A stretch of DNA of 34,791 bases, taken from positions 1 through 34,791 of the forward strand of contig CALWVM010000021.1 in assembly GCA_944384985.1 (NCBI GenBank), in the 5' to 3' direction. The notes beneath the pieces were generated by a model, which saw nothing but the letters and a program-made list of their open reading frames with translations, searched no databases and was not told the origin of the DNA. The translations under genes and the position numbers were made by a program. Origin of the DNA: an uncultured Clostridia bacterium. GTDB taxonomy: Bacteria > Bacillota > Clostridia > Oscillospirales > Acutalibacteraceae. This document shows positions 24,625-32,997 of this stretch, in pieces (positions within the stretch are counted from its first letter, which is position 1; the number at the start of each line of letters is the position of its first letter).

Positions 24625-25251
24625 TTAGTTTGAAGGCGTGGTTTTATCTGCATCCCCGGAATCGATCAAGGGCGCGTCAAGCGCGGGCTTTTGTGCGGAA
24701 GGCACAGCGACGGCGTTTGTCACTGCATCAATAATACGCATGAGCGCTTCGGGCGTACCCTGCTTGCGTGCCGTAACATTAAACGAATATTTGGCGCGTG
24801 TGTCCGTGTGCCGCGTCTGGTCGGAACTGTGCGTGACGTTGCCAGTAAATTTCGCGGTAACAGGGCTCCACCAGGATTTATATTCTGTATCGACGGTTGC
24901 GTTGTCCTGGTTTTTGGTCGTATCGTCCTCGGCGGTGTTGACTTCCAGCTCAAACGCAACGTCTGCCGTTTCCACGGCAAGATTTGGAATGCCCGTCATG
25001 GCAAGGAAAGGCGCTTGGATATAGCGCGTTTGCTGTTGACCCTCGGGATTTTCTTTACTTGTGACGGTTTCTTCATATTTGAGCGTTACCATGCGCATAT
25101 TGCCCTGCTCATCCAAGCCGACGTCTTGGACAAAGTGCGCGAGCGACAGGCTCATCTCGCTTTGTGCCTTAATGGTTGCCACTAAGGGCGCAGCGACCAT
25201 GGTTTCAATGGGCAGAGCGTTGACAATGCCGCCTATGATTTCATGATTCAT
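24625..25251 (-). CDS. DUF2589-type protein (second gene of the pair)
   Basis: A 208-residue protein with no signal peptide or transmembrane helix. Its N-terminal part (IVNALPIETMVAAPLVATIKAQSEMSL split here, then FVQDVGLDEQGNMRMVTLKYEE) and the two central beta-rich segments (VPFLAMTGIPNLAVE-like, FELEVNTAEDD) follow the pattern of the DUF2589 family, whose function is unknown. The C-terminal third ends in SFNVTARKQGTPEALMRIID, then a low-complexity tail. Its ATG overlaps the stop of the upstream DUF2589 gene by 4 nt, so the two are coupled and probably form a complex. The neighbouring divergent ADP-ribosyltransferase makes this pair interesting. Confidence 0.72.
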   Translation of the reverse strand: MNHEIIGGIVNALPIETMVAAPLVATIKAQSEMSLSLAHFVQDVGLDEQGNMRMVTLKYEETVTSKENPEGQQQTRYIQAPFLAMTGIPNLAVETADVAFELEVNTAEDDTTKNQDNATVDTEYKSWWSPVTAKFTGNVTHSSDQTRHTDTRAKYSFNVTARKQGTPEALMRIIDAVTNAVAVPSAQKPALDAPLIDSGDADKTTPSN

Positions 25252-25760
25252 ACAGATGCCTCACTTTCTTGGATAACATTTTGAACTTGCAGACTGTTGT
25301 TAATCTGCTCTATAAGCCGCGAGACCGCCTCGGGCGGCGCGCTCTGCTTGTAGACCATTTCGATTTCCGCCAAGACGTCTTTGCCGTCTTTCACATCAGG
25401 CGCATGCAGTGCAACGTCCAGCGATCCGCGTGTAAAGCGGTATGTATCTTCTCCGTATGTAAACGGTGTGTCCGTTTCTTTTTGCTCCAAATCCTGAAGA
25501 CAAACGTGCATTTTGACGTGCATTTCCGAAAATTGCAGACTGTCATGATGGCTTAAACACAGCAACGGAATCTGCATCTGCCTGCCGTTGCCGATGGGGA
25601 AAGCCTTTGTGAGTAAGGTTCCGTCTGTGTCGAAGAATTTTTCAAACGTACGTGCATAGTGCAGCTCAGCGATCTCAGCACTTGTGTTTACGCAGTGCTG
25701 CATCCCGCGCACAAGGTCGGAGAGTGTCAGGCGCTTCGGATTTTTCGGCTTTTGTTTCAT
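25248..25760 (-). CDS. DUF2589-type protein (first gene of the pair)
   Basis: A 170-residue protein. The segment LSDLVRGMQHCVNTSAEIAE (about residues 13-32) followed by a HYARTFEKFFDTDG helix and the strand-rich MQIPLLCLSHHDSLQFSEM part matches how DUF2589 members begin. The middle is beta-rich (FTYGEDTYRFTRGSLDVAL), and the C-terminal helix (AVSRLIEQINNSLQVQNVI) looks amphipathic. The start follows a perfect AAAGGAGGTGA. There is no signal peptide. Its partner gene overlaps by 4 nt. Roles suggested by context are chaperone, carrier or immunity partner for the divergent ADP-ribosyltransferase 102 nt away, all of which are inference. Confidence 0.72.
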   Translation of the reverse strand: MKQKPKNPKRLTLSDLVRGMQHCVNTSAEIAELHYARTFEKFFDTDGTLLTKAFPIGNGRQMQIPLLCLSHHDSLQFSEMHVKMHVCLQDLEQKETDTPFTYGEDTYRFTRGSLDVALHAPDVKDGKDVLAEIEMVYKQSAPPEAVSRLIEQINNSLQVQNVIQESEASV

Positions 25761-25862
25761 GCTGTTTCACCTCCTTTCTCTCGATACAATCTATGCGAGT
25801 TGTCCTGTACATATTCACACGCGGCGGCGCATAGCTTGTTTATAGAAGGGAGCGATCAAATC

Positions 25863-26375
25863 ATGCCGATTCCAAGCGCGCTGGTTCAGTATAAAAACGG
25901 AGACTATAAAAGCATAAACCAGTTCTTGCGAGGAAATGCTTTTTCGATGCCTTCTGCGAAAAGGGTCGAAATGGAGGAAAAAGTACAGAATATTTCCGAT
26001 GCTATGACGGTGGGATTTCCGTCCGGTTTAACAAATGGCGTGCTGTACCGCGGTGCGAGCTTTCTGGATTTTTCCGTGCACAGTGAAAATCTGCTCAGGA
26101 AAAAAATAGGGAAATCAGGCACATGGAAGTTCTTTGTTTCTACATCGATCAGCGATGTGGTTGCCTCGCGTTTTGCCAAAGATGTACTGATTCAAATCAC
26201 GCCGAGCCAGAGAACGCGGTACTATGATTTTGGCGAGGCCCCTGCTGGTGGAACAATGTTTAAGAACCTTAGAAACGAAAAGGAAATTCTTCTGGATCAT
26301 GGCACCAGATATAAGATTACAGATATTCAAAGCAGTTCCTCAAAGCCCATCGTGGTGTCGGTAAAGCTGATTTAG
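25863..26375 (+). CDS. Putative mono-ADP-ribosyltransferase (R-S-E class, toxin-like)
   Basis: A 170-residue protein starting at ATG 25863 (AAGGGAG upstream). It shows the full arginine-type ADP-ribosyltransferase signature in order: R63 in VLYRGAS, the S93-T94-S95 strand in FFVSTSISDVVASRF, and E139-x-E141 in NEKEILLDHG. Such enzymes transfer ADP-ribose from NAD+ onto arginine or another residue of a target protein and occur as exotoxins, T4-type phage enzymes and polymorphic toxin tips. This one is just the catalytic domain with a short N-terminal helical lead (1-55), with no signal peptide or secretion domain. Its DNA is visibly richer in A and T than that of the neighbours, suggesting transfer. 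The divergent DUF2589 pair is the likely functional partner. The target is unknown. Confidence 0.78.
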   Translation: MPIPSALVQYKNGDYKSINQFLRGNAFSMPSAKRVEMEEKVQNISDAMTVGFPSGLTNGVLYRGASFLDFSVHSENLLRKKIGKSGTWKFFVSTSISDVVASRFAKDVLIQITPSQRTRYYDFGEAPAGGTMFKNLRNEKEILLDHGTRYKITDIQSSSSKPIVVSVKLI

Positions 26376-26422
26376 GGCGTAGGAAACTGCTTGCAAAACT
26401 TAAAAAAGTCCTGCAAAAACGG

Positions 26423-26451
26423 TTGCCCGAACACGCGAAGTATGGTACAAT
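26423..26451 (+). promoter_or_regulatory. Promoter of the DivIVA-fumarase-pcrA group
   Basis: TTGCCC (26423-26428) and TACAAT (26446-26451) are spaced by 17 bp, 45 nt before the DivIVA-like start. A nearby TATACT (26475-26480) lacks a suitable -35 box. Confidence 0.55.
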
Positions 26452-26496
26452 ACTTTGAAAACAACGGGACGCGTTATACTGTAAGGGGATAGAAAT

Positions 26497-27237
26497 ATGG
26501 ATACCGAACGCATCTTTAAAACCTGTATTTTCGGCGGCTTCAAGCGTGAGGACGTGCTCTCCTATGTCGGCGAGCTCAAAGCGGAGATCGCATCGCTTAC
26601 CGAGGATCTGCAAAAGAAATCGGACGAGCTTTCCGCGCTCTCTGAAAAGATCGATGCGCTTGAAAGCAGGTGCGAAGCGGGTGAGCAGGCCAAGCAGCAG
26701 CTTGCCGTGACGACCGGCGCGCTGGAGACGGCGCAGGCGCAGAATGCCACGCTGAAAGCCGAAAATGAAACTTTGCGCACCCAGCTTTCGGGGATGGACG
26801 ACGAAAAACGCAAAATGGACGAAAAAGCCGAAGAGCTTCGCGCTACGGAAGCACAGCTCGGCGCGGCGTTCTTGGATGCGCGCAAATATTCCGACGAGAT
26901 CGTGAACGCTGCGAACCAGCGGGCGAACGACACACAGTCCGAGGCCGCGCAAAGCATCCGCGAACAGGCGAGCGAGATCGCGCGCCTTTCCTCGGATGTG
27001 GACGAGATCTCCGCAACGCTTTCCAAATCGGTCGAAAACCTGCATGCCGAAATTTCGGCGCTGTCTGCAAAGCTGTCCAAAGCGGCGCAGGCGCTTAGTG
27101 TGCACCGCGACGCGGAAAAATTCGTGCCCGACGTGACCATGCGCATCTCCCCGGAATTCAGCGAGGCGCTTGCAGATTTGGAGCCCGGCGCCGGCGAACA
27201 GAATATCTACCGTTTCGACACGCCGAAAGAGGGGTAA
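26497..27237 (+). CDS. DivIVA-like coiled-coil protein
   Basis: A 246-residue cytosolic protein. The N-terminus (FKTCIFGGFKREDVLSYVGE, residues 7-26) is the DivIVA/GpsB signature, in which the FGGF/Y-x-x-x-x-V segment inserts at curved membrane. It is followed by a long heptad-rich coiled coil (about 24-220), highly charged and rich in Ala and Glu, interrupted near DARKYSDEIVNAANQRA. Relatives recruit cell-division or envelope proteins to poles and septa. The ribosome site AAGGGG precedes the start. The fumarase beta gene follows after 3 nt, so the two share a transcript without an obvious functional tie. Septum-related function is inferred from the N-terminal motif. Confidence 0.82.
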   Translation: MDTERIFKTCIFGGFKREDVLSYVGELKAEIASLTEDLQKKSDELSALSEKIDALESRCEAGEQAKQQLAVTTGALETAQAQNATLKAENETLRTQLSGMDDEKRKMDEKAEELRATEAQLGAAFLDARKYSDEIVNAANQRANDTQSEAAQSIREQASEIARLSSDVDEISATLSKSVENLHAEISALSAKLSKAAQALSVHRDAEKFVPDVTMRISPEFSEALADLEPGAGEQNIYRFDTPKEG

Positions 27238-27240
27238 ACG

Positions 27241-27768
27241 TTGCAGGAATTTTCCATACAGACAAGCGAAATCAAGGCATATGCCCCAAAGCTTTCGGCG
27301 GGGGATACCGTGTATTTGAGCGGTACGGTCTACACCTCGCGCGATGCGGCGCATAAGCGTATCGCCGCGCTTCTTGAACAAGGAGAACCCACGCCGTACC
27401 CGATCGCGGGCTCCGTGATCTATTACGCAGGTCCCACGCCCACGCCGCCGGGCCTTGCCATCGGTTCGTGCGGGCCAACGACTTCGGGCAGAATGGACGT
27501 CTACACCCCCGCACTTTTGGATTTAGGGCTTGCCGCCATGGTCGGCAAAGGGCCGAGAAATAAAGAGGTTTGTGATGCGATCGTCCGCAATGGCGCGGTG
27601 TATTTCTGCGCCGTAGGGGGCGCCGGCGCGCTTGCGAGCAAGTGCATTACAAGCTGCGAGGTTATCGCGTTTGAGAACTTGGGGTGCGAATCCGTCAAAA
27701 AGCTGACTTTTTCGAACTTCCCGCTGACTGTGGCAATCGACTGCCATGGCGGAAACCTATTCATCTAA
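27241..27768 (+). CDS. fumB: Class I fumarate hydratase, C-terminal (beta) subunit
   Basis: A 175-residue protein equal to the C-terminal domain of iron-sulfur class I fumarases and L(+)-tartrate dehydratases. GSVIYYAGPTPTPPG and IGSCGPTTSGRMD (about residues 59-90) are the conserved substrate-site segments, and NLGCESVKKLTFSNFP is near the end. It needs an alpha subunit bearing the 4Fe-4S cluster to catalyse fumarate/malate interconversion; that gene is not in this window. The start codon is TTG at 27241, preceded by AGAGGGG. It sits between a DivIVA-like gene and pcrA. The malic enzyme gene nearby on the other strand uses the same metabolite, malate. Tartrate dehydratase activity cannot be excluded. 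Confidence 0.9.
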   Translation: MQEFSIQTSEIKAYAPKLSAGDTVYLSGTVYTSRDAAHKRIAALLEQGEPTPYPIAGSVIYYAGPTPTPPGLAIGSCGPTTSGRMDVYTPALLDLGLAAMVGKGPRNKEVCDAIVRNGAVYFCAVGGAGALASKCITSCEVIAFENLGCESVKKLTFSNFPLTVAIDCHGGNLFI

Positions 27769-27784
27769 CCCATTGGAGCATTTT

Positions 27785-30178
27785 ATGGATTACAACGTAT
27801 TTTTACAACTGCGCCGCGAGATCATAGAAAATGAATTCCGGCGTATGAACGATATGCAGAAAAAAGCGGTCTTTCAGGTGAATGGGCCGCTTTTAATTCT
27901 GGCAGGTGCGGGCAGCGGCAAAACGACGGTGCTCGTCAACCGCATTGCAAATCTTATCCGCTTTGGCGACGCATACAATTCCGATTTTTCGGAGCGCACG
28001 CCTGATGACCACGACATGGAGCTCATGCGCCGTTACCTTTCGGGCGACCATGCGGTCTATCCGGAGATCGCAGACGTCCTTTCCGTCCATGCGCCGAAGC
28101 CCTGGCAGATTTTGGCGATCACTTTCACCAATAAGGCGGCGAACGAGCTCAAAGAACGCTTGGCGGTAATGCTCGGCGAGGATTCCGTAGACTTGTGGGC
28201 AAGCACATTCCATTCCGCCTGCGTGCGTATTCTGCGCCGCAATGCGGACAAGCTCGGCTTTACCAACCGCTTTACGATCTACGATACCGACGACAGCCGC
28301 CGCGTGATGAAGGAATGCCAGCGGCTTTTAGGAATAGAAGACCGTTTTCTGCCGCACAAAATGATCCTTTCCGAAATCAGCCGCGCAAAAGACGCGCTGG
28401 TTTCCCCCGAAGAATTCCTGAAATCGGCAGGGGAGGATGTCAGGCTTCGAAAAATCGGCGAGTGCTATGCCAAATACCAGCAGCTTCTTAAAAATGCGGA
28501 CGCCATGGACTTTGACGATCTGATTTTCAATACCGTCCGTCTGCTGGAAGAAAACGAGGATGTTGCAGAGCATTACAGAAGACAGTTCCACTACGTGATG
28601 GTGGACGAATACCAGGATACCAACCATGCCCAGTACCGCCTGACCGGGCTTTTAGCGGACGGTTACCGTAACATCTGCGTGGTCGGCGACGACGACCAGA
28701 GCATCTACCGCTTCCGCGGCGCGACGATCGAGAATATTTTGAGCTTTGAAACGCGTTACCCGGATGCAACGGTCATCCGGCTGGAGCAGAATTACCGCTC
28801 CACACAGAATATTTTGGATGCCGCCAATGCCGTGATCGCAAATAACAGCCAGCGCAAAGGCAAAAATCTCTGGACAGCAAACGGCGCGGGTGAAAAGATC
28901 GTGTTTGAGATCGCCGAGGATGAGACTTCGGAAGCGGCGTTTATCGTCGAAAAGATTACGGATTCCGTCGCGGGCGGTCGGCACTTTGGCGACCATGCGG
29001 TGCTGTACCGCATGAACGCAATGTCGGGTCCCATTGAACGCGCGCTTGTGAAAAACGCGATTCCCTACCGCATCATCGGCGGGCATAAATTCTATGACCG
29101 CATGGAGATCCGCGACGCGCTCGCGTACCTGTCCGTCGTCAACAACCCATCGGACCGCGTGCGTTTGCAGCGCATCATCAATGTCCCAAAGCGCGGCATC
29201 GGCGACACCACCGTCCAGCGTGCTAACGAGATTGCCGACCTGCTCGGCGTGTCGCTGTTCGAGGTGTTCAAGACCGCGGACGAATACGATGTCTTAAAGC
29301 GCACGGCGGGCAAGCTCAAGGACTTTGCCGAAATGATGGAGCGCCTGATCGCTTTCGCCCAGGATGCGACCCCTGCCGAAACGCTCAGCCGCGTATTGCA
29401 GGATACGGCGTACATAGAATATCTGCACGGTGAGCCGGAAAAATTTGACGACCGTGTTCAGAACTTGAATGAACTTTCTGCCACACTTGTGCGCTTTACG
29501 GAAGAAAATCCGGAAGGGACACTCGGCGATTATCTGGAGGAAGTCGCCCTTTTGACCGATATCGACAATTACAACGCGGACTCCGACGCCGTCGTTTTAA
29601 TGACGCTGCACGCCGCGAAAGGGCTGGAATTCCCTGTCGTATTTATTCCCGGTATGGAAGAGGGGGTATTCCCCGGGCAGCAGAGCATGTATGTGGATTC
29701 TGAGGTCGAGGAGGAACGGCGTCTTGCTTACGTCGGCATTACGCGCGCAAAAGAGAAACTGTATCTGACCTGCGCACGTTCGCGGATGATCTACGGTTCC
29801 ACAAACTACTACCGCCCGTCGCGCTTTGTATCCGAGATCCCGGAAGACCTTTTGGACATCCACCGTCAAACCGGATTCCGCGAGCGTGCTGGGCTTTCTG
29901 ATGGGGCAAGCCATACTTTCCGCTACGGGAAAGCCGCGTCGCACGAGCACGCCGCGCCCGCTGTCAACCGCGGCTTTTCGAAGCCCGCCGCACCCGCCCG
30001 CAACGGTGCGCCGCTCCCGGAATTCCATCCCGGCGACACGGTAGAGCACAAGGCGTTCGGTACCGGCGTAGTCGCGAGTACGCGCCCCATGGGCAACGAT
30101 GTGCTGTTGGAGATCGCGTTCCAAAAGGTCGGCACGAAAAAGCTCATGGCGCGCATGGCGAATTTGAAAAAGGTTTGA
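27785..30178 (+). CDS. pcrA: UvrD/PcrA-type ATP-dependent DNA helicase
   Basis: A 797-residue superfamily 1A 3'-5' helicase for DNA repair and replication-fork upkeep. The ATG at 27785 is chosen because TTGGAG lies a few bases upstream; the in-frame ATG at 27746 would overlap the fumarase gene and lacks a ribosome site. Motifs: LAGAGSGKTT (about residues 38-47), AITFTNKAANEL, MVDEYQDTN, VVGDDDQSIYRFRGA, LEQNYRST, LMTLHAAKGLEFP and YVGITRAKEKL. An acidic insertion of roughly 45 residues (about 58-102) separates motifs I and Ia, more than in Bacillus PcrA. The C-terminal tail (VEHKAFGTGVV) is the usual PcrA RNA-polymerase-binding-type end. A strong terminator follows. Confidence 0.96.
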   Translation: MDYNVFLQLRREIIENEFRRMNDMQKKAVFQVNGPLLILAGAGSGKTTVLVNRIANLIRFGDAYNSDFSERTPDDHDMELMRRYLSGDHAVYPEIADVLSVHAPKPWQILAITFTNKAANELKERLAVMLGEDSVDLWASTFHSACVRILRRNADKLGFTNRFTIYDTDDSRRVMKECQRLLGIEDRFLPHKMILSEISRAKDALVSPEEFLKSAGEDVRLRKIGECYAKYQQLLKNADAMDFDDLIFNTVRLLEENEDVAEHYRRQFHYVMVDEYQDTNHAQYRLTGLLADGYRNICVVGDDDQSIYRFRGATIENILSFETRYPDATVIRLEQNYRSTQNILDAANAVIANNSQRKGKNLWTANGAGEKIVFEIAEDETSEAAFIVEKITDSVAGGRHFGDHAVLYRMNAMSGPIERALVKNAIPYRIIGGHKFYDRMEIRDALAYLSVVNNPSDRVRLQRIINVPKRGIGDTTVQRANEIADLLGVSLFEVFKTADEYDVLKRTAGKLKDFAEMMERLIAFAQDATPAETLSRVLQDTAYIEYLHGEPEKFDDRVQNLNELSATLVRFTEENPEGTLGDYLEEVALLTDIDNYNADSDAVVLMTLHAAKGLEFPVVFIPGMEEGVFPGQQSMYVDSEVEEERRLAYVGITRAKEKLYLTCARSRMIYGSTNYYRPSRFVSEIPEDLLDIHRQTGFRERAGLSDGASHTFRYGKAASHEHAAPAVNRGFSKPAAPARNGAPLPEFHPGDTVEHKAFGTGVVASTRPMGNDVLLEIAFQKVGTKKLMARMANLKKV

Positions 30179-30182
30179 TCCA

Positions 30183-30219
30183 AAAAGGACGCCGTTTGCA
30201 TTGCAAACGGCGTCCTTTT
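30183..30219. terminator. Bidirectional terminator between pcrA and the malic enzyme gene
   Basis: A perfect 18-bp inverted repeat (30183-30200 with 30202-30219) with runs of A on the left and T on the right serves as terminator for both convergent transcripts. Confidence 0.92.
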
Positions 30220-30243
30220 ATAATATCTATATCTGCTATCTGC

Positions 30244-31416
30244 TCAGATCCGCGCCACGCCGCTTTCCCGCGCAGCTTTTGCCACAGCGGCGGCGACGGT
30301 CTTCCCGACGCGCTCGTCAAACGCTTTCGGCAAAATATAGTCGGCGCTCAGTTCCTCATCGGAAACGAGAGATGCGATTGCCTGCGCGGCGGCGACCTTC
30401 ATCTCTTCGTTAATGTCGCGCGCACGGCAGTCAAGCGTCCCACGGAAAATGCCGGGGAATGCCAGCACGTTGTTGATCTGGTTCGGGAAGTCGCTTCTGC
30501 CTGTACCGACCACTGCCGCACCCGCTGCTTTCGCAAGGTCCGGCATGATTTCGGGCACAGGGTTCGCCATCGGCAGCACCACGGCGCCCGCGTTCATCGA
30601 GCGCACCATATCCTCCGTTACGATGCCCGGGGCGGAAACGCCGATGAAAATGTCCGCACCGACCATCGCATCGGCAAGCGTTCCGGTTTCCTTTTGGCGA
30701 TTCGTTATACGCGCCATTTCCGCCTGCGCGGGATTCAGGCGTTCATCGCCTTCGCAGATGATACCTTTGGAGTTGCACAGCAGGACTTCGCCGACGCCTT
30801 GTTTCATCAAAAGCTTCGCAATGGCGATGCCCGCAGCCCCTGCGCCGCTGAACACGGCGGTGCAGTCCGAAAGTCTCTTGCCGACCACGCGTAGCGCATT
30901 GAGCACCGCCGCGAGCACGACCACGGCCGTACCGTGCTGGTCGTCGTGGAAGATCGGGATGTCGGTTTTCTCCTTGAGCTTCCGCTCAATCTCAAAGCAG
31001 CGCGGCGCGGCAATGTCCTCCAAATTCACGCCGCCGAACGACCCCGCAAGCAGGGCGATGCAGTTGACGATCTCATCCACATCCTTGGAGCGTACGCAAA
31101 GCGGGATCGCGTCCACGCCGCCGAATTCCTTGAAGAGTACGCATTTGCCCTCCATCACGGGCATGCCCGCTTCGGGGCCGATGTCCCCAAGCCCCAAAAC
31201 GGCGGTGCCGTCGGTCACGACCGCTACCGTGTTCCAGCGGCGCGTCAGTTCATAGGATTTGTTGACGTCCTTTTGAATTTCCAAACACGGCTGCGCAACG
31301 CCCGGCGTGTAAGCGAGCGAAAGCGCGTCTTTGTTGTCCACCTTGGCGCGGGCGGTCACTTCGATCTTGCCCTTCCATTGGTAGTGCAGTTTTAACGATT
31401 CGGTTTTGTAGTCCAT
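30244..31416 (-). CDS. NAD(P)-dependent malic enzyme
   Basis: A 390-residue cytosolic enzyme of the short bacterial malic-enzyme type (no phosphotransacetylase extension). It converts malate to pyruvate and CO2 with reduction of NAD or NADP. LAYTPGVA carries the conserved catalytic Tyr; GLGDIGPEAGMPVMEGK and DIPIFHDDQHGTA supply the substrate and metal ligands (paired Asp in HDDQ), and FSGAGAAGIAIAKLL is the dinucleotide-binding loop. The cofactor choice is not certain from sequence. It follows glpK after 24 nt with an AAAGGAA ribosome site, and the operon ends at the terminator at 30183-30219. It feeds pyruvate and reducing power to fermentation. Confidence 0.95.
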   Translation of the reverse strand: MDYKTESLKLHYQWKGKIEVTARAKVDNKDALSLAYTPGVAQPCLEIQKDVNKSYELTRRWNTVAVVTDGTAVLGLGDIGPEAGMPVMEGKCVLFKEFGGVDAIPLCVRSKDVDEIVNCIALLAGSFGGVNLEDIAAPRCFEIERKLKEKTDIPIFHDDQHGTAVVVLAAVLNALRVVGKRLSDCTAVFSGAGAAGIAIAKLLMKQGVGEVLLCNSKGIICEGDERLNPAQAEMARITNRQKETGTLADAMVGADIFIGVSAPGIVTEDMVRSMNAGAVVLPMANPVPEIMPDLAKAAGAAVVGTGRSDFPNQINNVLAFPGIFRGTLDCRARDINEEMKVAAAQAIASLVSDEELSADYILPKAFDERVGKTVAAAVAKAARESGVARI

Positions 31417-31440
31417 GCTTTTCTATTCCTTTGCTTGAAT

Positions 31441-32955
31441 TTAGTGTTCGATCCAATCGCGCGAGCGTTCTACCGCACGCAGCCAGCCTTTGTAAAGGCG
31501 GTTGCGTTCTTCGAGGATCATCTTCGGCTCGAAAATGCGGTCCACCTTGCGGATCTTTTCAATTTCCGCTTTGCTTTCCCAAAAGCCGACCGCAAGCCCC
31601 GCCAAGTACGCGGCGCCCAAAGCCGTCGTCTCGACCACGACGGGGCGGTTGACCTTGGTACGGATGAGGTTTGCCTGAATCTGCATCATAATGTCGCTGA
31701 CGGAAGCGCCGCCGTCCACGCGCAGCTCTGAGAGCGCAATGCCGGAATCCGCCTTCATCGCTTCGAGCAGATCCGTCATCTGATAAGCGATCGCTTCGAG
31801 CACCGCGCGCGCAATGTGCTCGCACTTGACCCCGCGCGTGAGCCCCACGATCGTCCCGCGCGCGTACATATCCCAGTACGGCGCGCCGAGCCCTGTAAAG
31901 GCGGGCACAAAGTAGATGCCGTTTGCATCTTCCACGCTTTCGGCAAGCTCGTCACAGCGGTGCGCCGTATCAATCAGACGCAGGTCGTCGCGCAGCCATT
32001 TGATGACCGAGCCCGCGTTGAACGCCGATCCTTCAATGGCGTATTCCACTTCATCACCGATGCCCCACGCCACGCCTGTAACCAGGTTGTTCTCGGATTC
32101 CACGCGCTGCTTGCCGGTGTTCATCAATAAAAAGCAGCCCGTGCCGTAGGTGTTTTTCGCCTGACCGGCCTCAAAGCAGCCCTGCCCGAACAGCGCGGCG
32201 GGCTGGTCGCCGATCGCCCCGGCAATGGGCACGCCGACAATGTCCTCAAAGCCCAAAAGCCCGGGCGCGACCTCGCCGTATACGGCGCTGGAGGGGACGG
32301 GTGTGGGCAGAATGCTCATCGGGATATCCAGCGCTTCGCACAGGTGTTCGTCCCAGCAGAGCTTATCTACGTCAAACAGCATCGTGCGTGAGGCGTTGGA
32401 ATAGTCGGTGATATGTACTTTGCCGCCCGTCAGGTTCCAAATGAGCCACGTCTCCACCGTGCCGAACAGCAGCTGCCCCGCGTCGGCAAGGATGCGCGCG
32501 CCGGGCACGTTGTCGAGGATCCATTTGATCTTTGTTGCGGAAAAGTACGCGTCCACCACAAGCCCTGTGTGCGCTTTGATATAGTCGGTCAGTTCTTTGT
32601 CCTTCTTGATCTCCTCGCACATATCGGCGGTGCGGCGGCACTGCCAGACGATCGCGTTATAAACGGGCTTGCCCGTGCCTTTGTCCCACAAGATCGTGGT
32701 CTCGCGCTGGTTGGTGATGCCGATGGAGGCGATGTCCGAGGTGAAAATGCGGTTGGCGGTGATGACCTCGGTGACCGCCTGGAACTGCGAATAGAGGATC
32801 TCCATCGCGTTGTGCTCCACCCAGCCGGGCTGCGGATAGATCTGGTTGAACTCGTGCTGCGCTTTCGCCACGATGTTGCCGCGCCGGTCAAACAGAATGG
32901 CGCGGGAACTGGTCGTCCCTTGGTCGAGTGCGAGCACATATTTTGCCTTGGACAA
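31441..32955 (-). CDS. glpK: Glycerol kinase
   Basis: A 504-residue enzyme that phosphorylates glycerol to sn-glycerol 3-phosphate with ATP in the cytosol. The FGGY-kinase signatures are [19 protein letters not shown] at the N-terminus, [28 protein letters not shown] and the C-terminal [17 protein letters not shown] segment. The start is taken as TTG at 32953-32955 because GAGGTG (complement of 32962-32967) lies 6 nt upstream; the first possible codon of the open frame, GTG at 32962-32964, falls inside that ribosome site. It lies between GH20 and malic enzyme genes on the same strand. No glycerol facilitator or glycerol-3-phosphate dehydrogenase gene is adjacent. Confidence 0.96.
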   Translation of the reverse strand: MSKAKYVLALDQGTTSSRAILFDRRGNIVAKAQHEFNQIYPQPGWVEHNAMEILYSQFQAVTEVITANRIFTSDIASIGITNQRETTILWDKGTGKPVYNAIVWQCRRTADMCEEIKKDKELTDYIKAHTGLVVDAYFSATKIKWILDNVPGARILADAGQLLFGTVETWLIWNLTGGKVHITDYSNASRTMLFDVDKLCWDEHLCEALDIPMSILPTPVPSSAVYGEVAPGLLGFEDIVGVPIAGAIGDQPAALFGQGCFEAGQAKNTYGTGCFLLMNTGKQRVESENNLVTGVAWGIGDEVEYAIEGSAFNAGSVIKWLRDDLRLIDTAHRCDELAESVEDANGIYFVPAFTGLGAPYWDMYARGTIVGLTRGVKCEHIARAVLEAIAYQMTDLLEAMKADSGIALSELRVDGGASVSDIMMQIQANLIRTKVNRPVVVETTALGAAYLAGLAVGFWESKAEIEKIRKVDRIFEPKMILEERNRLYKGWLRAVERSRDWIEH

Positions 32956-32997
32956 AACAAACACCTCGTTTCCCGTTGTTACGGATCTATGTGCGGC

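Noticed and set aside
26475-26480. TATACT as -10 box of the DivIVA-like gene
   Set aside because: No acceptable -35 hexamer at 16-18 bp; the pair TTGCCC/TACAAT just upstream fits better.
26317-27381. Minus-strand open frame (354 residues) opposite the DivIVA-like gene
   Set aside because: Arises from the Glu/Ala/Lys-rich coiled-coil codons read backwards; Arg/Leu/Phe-rich with no domain.
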